From an uncultured Actinomyces sp. (GTDB lineage Bacteria; Actinomycetota; Actinomycetes; Actinomycetales; Actinomycetaceae), in contig CALEXZ010000028.1 in assembly GCA_937926195.1 (NCBI GenBank), positions 1 through 34,877 of the forward strand: a stretch of DNA of 34,877 nucleotides. The letters are read 5' to 3'. The position numbers and the translations under genes are program-made. Within the stretch, counting starts at the first letter, position 1, and the number at the start of each line of letters is the position of its first letter. The notes beneath the pieces were generated by a model. The model saw only the letters and a program-made list of their open reading frames with translations, ran no database searches and was not told where the DNA came from. Shown here piece by piece: positions 30,166 to 34,877 of this stretch.

Positions 30166-32201
30166 TCGAGCCTCTCCCCCGCCAGGTCGTTGACGCGCTC
30201 GGCGATGACCGTGGCGATGTGCTCGACGGCGCGGGCCACGGGCACGCCGTTGGTCTGCGAGCCGTCGCGGAAGCGGAAGGAGATGGCCCCGGCGTCGGCG
30301 TCGTCGCCGCCGGCGATGAGGATGAAGGGCACCTTCTCCTTCGAGGCGTTGCGGATCTTCTTGCCGAAGCGGTCGTCGGACAGGTCGAGCTCGACGCGCA
30401 CGCCGCGCTCGCGCAGGCGCGCGGCGACCTGGGTGACGTAGTCGTCGAAGGCCGCGGCGACGGGGACCAGGCGCACCTGGACGGGGGCGAGCCAGGCGGG
30501 GAAGGCCCCGGCGTAGTGCTCGGTGAGCACGCCGATGAAGCGCTCGACGCTGCCGAGCTTGGCCGAGTGCAGCATGATGGGCCGCTGGTGGGTGCCGTCG
30601 GGGGCCGTGTACTGCAGGTCGAAGCGCTCGGGCTGGTTGAAGTCGTACTGGATCGTCGACATCTGCCAGGTGCGGCCGATGGCGTCCTTGACCTGGACGG
30701 AGACCTTGGGGCCGTAGAAGGCGGCGCCGCCCGGGTCCGGCACGAGGTCCAGGCCGGTGGAGGCGCAGACCTCCTCCAGGGTGCGAGTGGCCGCCTGCCA
30801 GTCCTCCTCGGAGCCGATGAACTTGTCCTTCCTGGCCCCGTCCTCGTCCCGGGTGGACAGCTCGAGGTAGAAGTCGTTGAGGCCGAAGGCCTTGAGGATC
30901 GAGATGAAGAACTCGATCTGGGTGCGGATCTCGGTGGGGGCCTGCTCGCGGGTGCAGTAGGTGTGCGAGTCGTCCTGGGTGAAGCCGCGCATGCGGGTCA
31001 GGCCGTGGACGACGCCCGACTTCTCGTAGCGGTAGTCGTGGCCCATCTCGAAGAAGCGCAGCGGCAGCTCGCGGTAGGAGCGTCCGCGAGAGCGGAAGAT
31101 GAGGTTGTGCATGGGGCAGTTCATGGCCTTGAGGTAGTACTCCTGGCCGGCCTTGGTGACCGTGCCCTCGGCGTCGGTCTCCTCGTCCGCGAGCATGGGC
31201 GGGAACATCGTGTCCGCGTAGTAGGGCAGGTGGCCCGAGGTGTGGAACAGCCCGCCCTTGGAGATCTCCGGCGTGTGGACGAAGTCGAAGCCGGCCTCCT
31301 CGTGGCGCCTGATGACGTACTGCTCGATCTCGTGGCGCAGCATGCCGCCCTTGGGGTGGAAGACGACGAGACCGGGGCCGATCTCCTCGGGGAAGGAGTA
31401 CAGGTCGAGCTCGGCGCCGAGCTTGCGGTGGTCGCGGCGCGCGGCCTCGGCCAGGCGCTCCTGGTAGGCCTTGAGGTCCTCCTTGGAGGCCCAGGCGGTG
31501 CCGTAGATGCGCTGGAGGGAGTCCCCTGACTGGTCGCCCTTCCAGTAGGCGGCGGAGGAGCGGGTGAGGGCGAAGCCCTGGCCGATGAGCCTCGTGGAGG
31601 GAAGGTGCGGGCCGCGGCACAGGTCGCTCCAGGCGACCTCGCCGTTGCGCCGGACGTTGTCGTACATGGTCAGGCCCCCGGCACCGACCTCGACGCTGGC
31701 GGTGGACTCGGCGCCCTGTCCCTTGGTGGTGATGAGCTCGAGCTTGTAGGGCTGGTCGGCGAGCTCGTGGCGGCCCTGCTCCTCGGTGATGTCGCGGCGT
31801 CGGAAGGTCTGGCCCTCCTTGACGATGCGCTTCATCCGCTTCTCGATCTCCTTCATCAGCTCGGGGGTGACCGAGTCGATGTTGCCGAAGTCGTAGTAGA
31901 AGCCGTCGGTGATGAAGGGGCCGATGCCGAGGTTGACGTCGGGGAAGATCTCCTGGACGGCCTGGGCCATGACGTGGGTGGCGGAGTGGCGCAGGATGTT
32001 CAGCCCGTCCTCGGAGCTGAGCGTGATGGGTTCGACGACGGCGCCCTCGGGCAGGACGCGCTCAAGGTCCCAGGGCTCGCCGTCCACCCGCATGGCGACG
32101 ACACCGTCGGCCCCGGCGAGCAGGGTCGTGCCCGTGGTGCCCTCCTCGATGCTGTGCGGAACGCCGTCAAGGGTGATGTCGATACGGGGCTGAGCTGACA
32201 C
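30162..32201 (-). CDS. thrS: Threonine--tRNA ligase
   Basis: This 679-residue class II synthetase charges tRNA-Thr. The N-terminal TGS domain (residues 5-60) is followed by the editing domain with HSATHVMAQAV (HX3H) and LCRGPHLPST, then the catalytic core. Zinc ligands include Cys in MNCPMHN, and motif 2 is RYEKSGVVHGLTRMRGFTQDD near 395-410; motif 3 and the anticodon-binding domain complete the C-terminus (KIRNASKEKVPF). Start GTG 32199-32201 is supported by AGGAG 8 bases upstream and by the conserved N-terminus. A longer frame to 32378 is not conserved. A TATCAT -10 candidate lies about 60 bases upstream. Confidence 0.97.
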   Translation of the reverse strand: MSAQPRIDITLDGVPHSIEEGTTGTTLLAGADGVVAMRVDGEPWDLERVLPEGAVVEPITLSSEDGLNILRHSATHVMAQAVQEIFPDVNLGIGPFITDGFYYDFGNIDSVTPELMKEIEKRMKRIVKEGQTFRRRDITEEQGRHELADQPYKLELITTKGQGAESTASVEVGAGGLTMYDNVRRNGEVAWSDLCRGPHLPSTRLIGQGFALTRSSAAYWKGDQSGDSLQRIYGTAWASKEDLKAYQERLAEAARRDHRKLGAELDLYSFPEEIGPGLVVFHPKGGMLRHEIEQYVIRRHEEAGFDFVHTPEISKGGLFHTSGHLPYYADTMFPPMLADEETDAEGTVTKAGQEYYLKAMNCPMHNLIFRSRGRSYRELPLRFFEMGHDYRYEKSGVVHGLTRMRGFTQDDSHTYCTREQAPTEIRTQIEFFISILKAFGLNDFYLELSTRDEDGARKDKFIGSEEDWQAATRTLEEVCASTGLDLVPDPGGAAFYGPKVSVQVKDAIGRTWQMSTIQYDFNQPERFDLQYTAPDGTHQRPIMLHSAKLGSVERFIGVLTEHYAGAFPAWLAPVQVRLVPVAAAFDDYVTQVAARLRERGVRVELDLSDDRFGKKIRNASKEKVPFILIAGGDDADAGAISFRFRDGSQTNGVPVARAVEHIATVIAERVNDLAGERLE

Positions 32202-32259
32202 GGAGGTACTCCTGGGTTCGGGGTGACGGACGCTGTACGGGTGCGACCGTTCTCGGCGG

Positions 32260-32265
32260 ATGATA
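32260..32265 (-). promoter_or_regulatory. Candidate -10 box for the thrS operon
   Basis: On the minus strand TATCAT (one difference from TATAAT) lies 58 bases upstream of the thrS GTG, in the 82-base gap after the FemX-like gene. No convincing -35 is present, so read-through from upstream is also possible. No T-box or riboswitch is evident. Confidence 0.35.
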
Positions 32266-32283
32266 CTGAGCGGCGCAGGCGCC

Positions 32284-33342
32284 TCACTCGCCCCGGCGGC
32301 GGCGCAGGGCGTGACGCAGGCGACGGGCCCTGACGAGCGCGCGGTAGACGAGCGGGCGCACGGGCACGTCCCAGGCACCGTCGACCTCGGTGGGGTGCTG
32401 GGCGAAGCGCCGCTTGTAGCGACCCACGGAGTACAGCTCGGGGACCCGGGAGGACTCGGCCCCCATGAGGTCGAAGCCGGTGCGCCCCTCCTCGGCCATC
32501 TGGCAGGCGACGGCCCAGTCGAGGGCCTCGGCGCCCCTGAAGGAGCGCGAGGCGTTGGAGGAGGCGCCGTAGTAGGCGGTCGACATCTTGCCGGAGACGG
32601 TCACGAGGTCCCAGCAGTGGGCGACACCGTCCTTGCGCAGGACGAAGACGCGGGCGTGCTCGGGGCCCAGGGTGCGCAGCATGTCCCAGTAGACCCTGCT
32701 GGGGTGCGGGCGGAAGCCGTCGCGCCGGGCGGTCTCCTCCAGGACGGCGTAGAGCTCCTCGAAGGCCGCGCGGTCCAGCCCGGTCTCCTCGGCGATGGTG
32801 CAGCCGGCCTCGCGGGCGGTGCGCTCGGCGCGGCGCACGCCCCTGCGTCCGTCCTTGGGCATAGCGGCGCTGATCGCCTCAGGGCTGCCGGGACGCAGGT
32901 CGATGACGTAGGTGCGGTCGTAGGTGATGGTGGAGATGAGCTCGTGGACGTCGGGCGCCTGGAAGCGTGCGTGCATGCGGATGAAGACGACACGCGGGTC
33001 CTTGGCGCGCACGGCGGCGATGAGCAGGCGGCGCAGCTCGGCCTCGCGCTCGGGGGTCTGCTCCTTGAGCCAGACGGGTCCGTGCTTGGCCCACAGGAAG
33101 GGGCGCCCGCCGATGGTGTAGCGGTAGAGGCTGAGGACGGCGGTGGGCTTGGACTCGCACTCGTAGACATAGCGTCCGAAGAGCTCGTGTCCCTGGCTGG
33201 CCTCGAAGGCCTCCCAGACCTCGAGCTGCTCCAGGGGGCAGGGGGTGCAGCCCACGGCGATCCGGGCGTCGCGGGCGCTCACGGGGCGCAGGACGGCACT
33301 CGTCTCACCGGTGCTCGGGGCCTCAGGGGAGGCGGGTCGCAT
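32284..33342 (-). CDS. FemX/FemAB-like peptidoglycan aminoacyltransferase
   Basis: This 352-residue protein has the tandem GNAT folds of lipid II:amino-acid aminoacyl-tRNA transferases. Markers are LSLYRYTIGGRPFLWAKHGPVW, TYVIDLRPGSPEAISAAM, ARRDGFRPHPSRVYWDML and the hydrophobic YYGASSNASR with AEALDWAVACQMAEEG. The enzyme transfers an amino acid from tRNA to the side chain of the third residue of the stem peptide, starting the interpeptide bridge. In an Actinomyces the amino acid may be L-Lys, but this cannot be read from the sequence. ATG 33340-33342 has CAGGAG 6 bases upstream. The gene immediately upstream encodes an ATP-grasp D-amino-acid ligase-like protein, suggesting a shared pathway. 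Confidence 0.85.
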   Translation of the reverse strand: MRPASPEAPSTGETSAVLRPVSARDARIAVGCTPCPLEQLEVWEAFEASQGHELFGRYVYECESKPTAVLSLYRYTIGGRPFLWAKHGPVWLKEQTPEREAELRRLLIAAVRAKDPRVVFIRMHARFQAPDVHELISTITYDRTYVIDLRPGSPEAISAAMPKDGRRGVRRAERTAREAGCTIAEETGLDRAAFEELYAVLEETARRDGFRPHPSRVYWDMLRTLGPEHARVFVLRKDGVAHCWDLVTVSGKMSTAYYGASSNASRSFRGAEALDWAVACQMAEEGRTGFDLMGAESSRVPELYSVGRYKRRFAQHPTEVDGAWDVPVRPLVYRALVRARRLRHALRRRRGE

Positions 33343-33387
33343 AGCGGCTCCTGGGGTAGGTGGGGTGTGGGGTCGGGCGTGAGGACA

Positions 33388-33393
33388 AGACTA
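33388..33393 (-). promoter_or_regulatory. Candidate -10 box for the FemX-like gene
   Basis: On the minus strand TAGTCT lies 46 bases upstream of the FemX-like ATG and just after the terminator hairpin of the ATP-grasp gene. It fits TAnnnT; the -35 position (TCCTCA) is weak. If active, the two cell-wall genes have separate transcripts. Confidence 0.3.
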
Positions 33394-33406
33394 GTGCCCC
33401 GGGACC

Positions 33407-33429
33407 GGGGTGAGGACCATCCTCGCCCC
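33407..33429 (-). terminator. Hairpin terminator after the ATP-grasp gene
   Basis: Arms 33407-33416 and 33420-33429 form a 10-bp stem with one G-T wobble and a 3-base loop, 3 bases beyond the ATP-grasp stop codon on the minus strand. Confidence 0.55.
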
Positions 33430-33432
33430 TCG

Positions 33433-34680
33433 TCACCGGCGGCGCAGCAGCGGGCGGGGACGGAAACGGTGGAACTTGAGGTCGTGGTTGAGCTTCTGGG
33501 CGCTGACGAGGACCCGGCGGCGCACGGAGCGCTCCTCGGGGTCGATGAGGGGGTCGACGGCGGTCGGAGCCAGGCGCAGCACGCGCAGGCGCAGCTCCTT
33601 GTCGTTGAGCTGGTGCAGGACGAGGTGGAGGGGCACGAGGCTGTAGAGGACCTCCTTACGGGCCTCGCGGCGCCGTCCGGGACGGCCGTCGACGAGGTCG
33701 GAGATCATGACGACCATCGGGTTGACCCCGGCAGCGCTCATGTAGAAGGAGTTGCGTCCGATGCGGGGGTTGAGCTCGAAGAAGACGGCCTCGCCGGTAC
33801 GCGGGTCCGTCTTGACGTCGAAGTTGGCGAAGCCCCGGTAGCCCACGGAGGTCAGCAGCCGCTCGGCGGCCTGCCACAGCTCGGGGAAGGGCTCGGTGAT
33901 CATGGCCACGGGGTTGCCGATGAGGGTCGGGCTGTGGTCCTCCAGCAGGACGCGGGCCGAGCCGATCATCGTCATCTCGCCGTTGGAGGCGACGTAGGCG
34001 GTGATGGAGCGCATGGCGTCGTCCTCACCGAGCACGCGCTCCTGGATGAGGAAGGTCGAGGTGTAGCCGGCACCTCGCAGGTCCGCCCACAGCGCGGCGA
34101 GCTCGTCGGGTGTGTCGATGACGTAGATCTTGCGCTTGCCCTCGAAGGAGACCGCGTCCCAGTCGGAGCCGATGGCGGCCTTGCCGATGAGCGGGAAAGG
34201 GATGTCGACCTGCGGGTCGCCCTGGTCCAGGAGCGCGCAGTCGACGACGACCTGCCGGGGGGTGCGCACGCCCTGGGCGGCACAGACCTCGGCGAAGGAG
34301 ACCTTGTCGCTCAGGCGCCGCAGGGGCTCGGCGTCGGGGTAGGGCACGACGTAGCGGGGCTCGAGCACGTCACGGTGGGCGACGAGGAAGGCCGAGGTGG
34401 AGTCCTGGTTGCCGATGACGACGGCGGAGCGCGGGGCCCAGCCCTCGACGAGGGAGAGCAGGCGGTCCAGGAGGGCGTCCTCGTCCTGGGTGCCCTGGTG
34501 GACGACGTCGATGTAGGAGGACAGCGTGATGGCCTCGATGGGGCTGGGAGACAGCAGCGTCACGCGCTGGCCGGTGGCGGTGTGCAGCTGGCGCGCGAGG
34601 GCGTAGGCGCCGATGTCGCCACCGATGACGACGGGCAGGAGGTCGGGCCTGGAGGGCTCTCGCTGAGCGCGCAGGGGCAT
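33433..34680 (-). CDS. ATP-grasp ligase resembling D-aspartate ligase (Aslfm) of peptidoglycan bridge synthesis
   Basis: This 415-residue soluble enzyme has an N-terminal Rossmann-like lobe (VVIGGDIGAYALARQL), DKVSFAEVCAAQG, an ATP-binding lobe with IQERVLGEDDAMR and LLEDHSPTLIGNPVAMI, and the metal/ATP site ANFDVK and FFELNPRIGRNSF near residue 300. From memory these line up segment by segment with Aslfm of Enterococcus faecium, which couples D-Asp to the epsilon-amino group of Lys in the stem peptide. Actinomyces walls commonly carry a D-Glu or D-Asp in the bridge, so D-Glu ligase is the alternative. Start ATG 34678-34680; AGAGGA lies 11 bases upstream. A FemX-like gene follows on the same strand, so the two probably act on the same bridge. 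Substrate choice is inferred. Confidence 0.75.
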   Translation of the reverse strand: MPLRAQREPSRPDLLPVVIGGDIGAYALARQLHTATGQRVTLLSPSPIEAITLSSYIDVVHQGTQDEDALLDRLLSLVEGWAPRSAVVIGNQDSTSAFLVAHRDVLEPRYVVPYPDAEPLRRLSDKVSFAEVCAAQGVRTPRQVVVDCALLDQGDPQVDIPFPLIGKAAIGSDWDAVSFEGKRKIYVIDTPDELAALWADLRGAGYTSTFLIQERVLGEDDAMRSITAYVASNGEMTMIGSARVLLEDHSPTLIGNPVAMITEPFPELWQAAERLLTSVGYRGFANFDVKTDPRTGEAVFFELNPRIGRNSFYMSAAGVNPMVVMISDLVDGRPGRRREARKEVLYSLVPLHLVLHQLNDKELRLRVLRLAPTAVDPLIDPEERSVRRRVLVSAQKLNHDLKFHRFRPRPLLRRR

Positions 34681-34786
34681 GTGTCGTGGTTCCTCTCCCG
34701 GCCCGCAAGGTCCTCGGGCCGCCTGCGGTCACGCTACCGCACGCCCGTCCTGGCGACGGCGGGGCCCGGGGTGGGCGTATGACCGT

Positions 34787-34820
34787 CGAGGGCCCGGAGA
34801 CGTTGGTCTCCGGGCCCTCG
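34787..34820 (-). terminator. Perfect 15-bp hairpin terminator after tRNA-Val
   Basis: Arms 34787-34801 and 34806-34820 are exact complements around a GTTG loop. On the minus strand it starts 2 bases after the tRNA CCA end. The symmetric stem lacks a T-tract on both strands. The gap 34681-34786 holds the ATP-grasp 5' leader with TAGCGT (+ 34732-34737) as a weak -10 candidate. Confidence 0.75.
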
Positions 34821-34822
34821 GT

Positions 34823-34877
34823 TGGTGGGCGATACTGGGATCGAACCAGTGACCTCTTCCGTGTCAGGGAAGCGCGC
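34823..34877 (-). tRNA. tRNA-Val(GAC), 5' end cut by the window edge
   Basis: On the minus strand the sequence gives an anticodon stem CTTCC/GGAAG around a 7-base loop CTGACAC with anticodon GAC (valine), a T arm ACTGG-TTCGATC-CCAGT, the acceptor 3' strand ATCGCCC, discriminator A and an encoded CCA (34823-34825). The acceptor 5' strand and most of the D arm lie beyond base 34877. Confidence 0.93.

Noticed and set aside
29506..31620. 704-residue minus frame running from thrS into the HIT gene
   Set aside because: Only its end (from GTG 30165) has HIT motifs; the upstream part is out of frame with thrS and Arg/Pro-rich.
32202..32283. T-box or threonine-attenuator leader upstream of thrS
   Set aside because: The gap is only 82 bases, with no specifier stem or T-box core; only a -10-like TATCAT is visible.
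32260..34782. 840-residue plus-strand ORF over the FemX-like and ATP-grasp genes
   Set aside because: Shadow frame of two conserved minus-strand genes; composition is Val/Gly/Asp-rich with no domain.
1..34877. CRISPR array, prophage, integrase or insertion sequence
   Set aside because: No regularly spaced repeats, transposase or integrase motifs, or terminal inverted repeats were seen on either strand.

Overview
The window is chromosomal DNA from a high-GC Gram-positive bacterium (Actinomycetota), most likely an Actinomyces or close relative in the Actinomycetaceae. The evidence is very high GC, many GTG starts, frequent GTGA/ATGA four-base gene overlaps, a phosphatidylinositol/PIM gene set, and a gene order that matches a conserved actinobacterial core block. 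As I recall it, M. tuberculosis Rv2580c-Rv2614c and the S. coelicolor hisS-rel-sec-ruv-thrS region share this order. The genus is inferred, not proven.

Layout, left to right. (1) 1-1930, plus strand: the RGG-like tail of an upstream gene, a strong hairpin terminator with a UUCG loop, and a KefB-type cation/proton antiporter. (2) 1959-6805, minus: hisS followed by two tightly coupled membrane-anchored, dynamin-like GTPases. (3) 6950-14021, mixed strands and the least conserved part: a metallo-beta-lactamase (glyoxalase II-type) hydrolase, a SAM methyltransferase, an ABC-F protein with a TDT-type transporter, a DUF349 protein with a heptad-repeat acidic tail, and an AbiEi-like orphan. (4) 14012-23884, minus: yebC-ruvC-ruvA-ruvB, then yajC-secD-secF-apt-rel. 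(5) 24131-32201, minus: thrS-HIT-pgsA-acyltransferase-pimA-LemA-like-PrsW-Nudix, most joined by four-base overlaps. (6) 32284-34680, minus: a FemX-like aminoacyltransferase and an ATP-grasp ligase resembling D-aspartate ligases of peptidoglycan cross-bridge synthesis. (7) 34823-34877, minus: the 3' part of a tRNA-Val(GAC) with its own terminator.

Functional reading. The core genes cover tRNA charging (HisRS, ThrRS), stringent response and purine salvage (Rel, Apt), Sec export (SecDF-YajC), Holliday-junction processing (RuvABC) and the first steps of PI mannoside synthesis (PIP synthase, PimA, acyltransferase). The FemX/ATP-grasp pair probably builds a mixed L/D-amino-acid peptidoglycan bridge. 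The PrsW/LemA-like pair adds possible membrane proteolysis to the PIM operon.

Most notable oddities: ruvC has no ATG/GTG/TTG start upstream of its catalytic Asp and appears to start at a CTG overlapping the yebC stop; SecD carries a long low-complexity insert with an EF-hand-like loop; the ABC-F gene has a possible leader peptide and hairpin; one GTPase of the tandem pair lacks a canonical G4 motif. No CRISPR array, insertion sequence, prophage or integrase was seen. No stretch over 300 bases lacks a gene; the largest gaps are 11321-11582 and 23885-24130.
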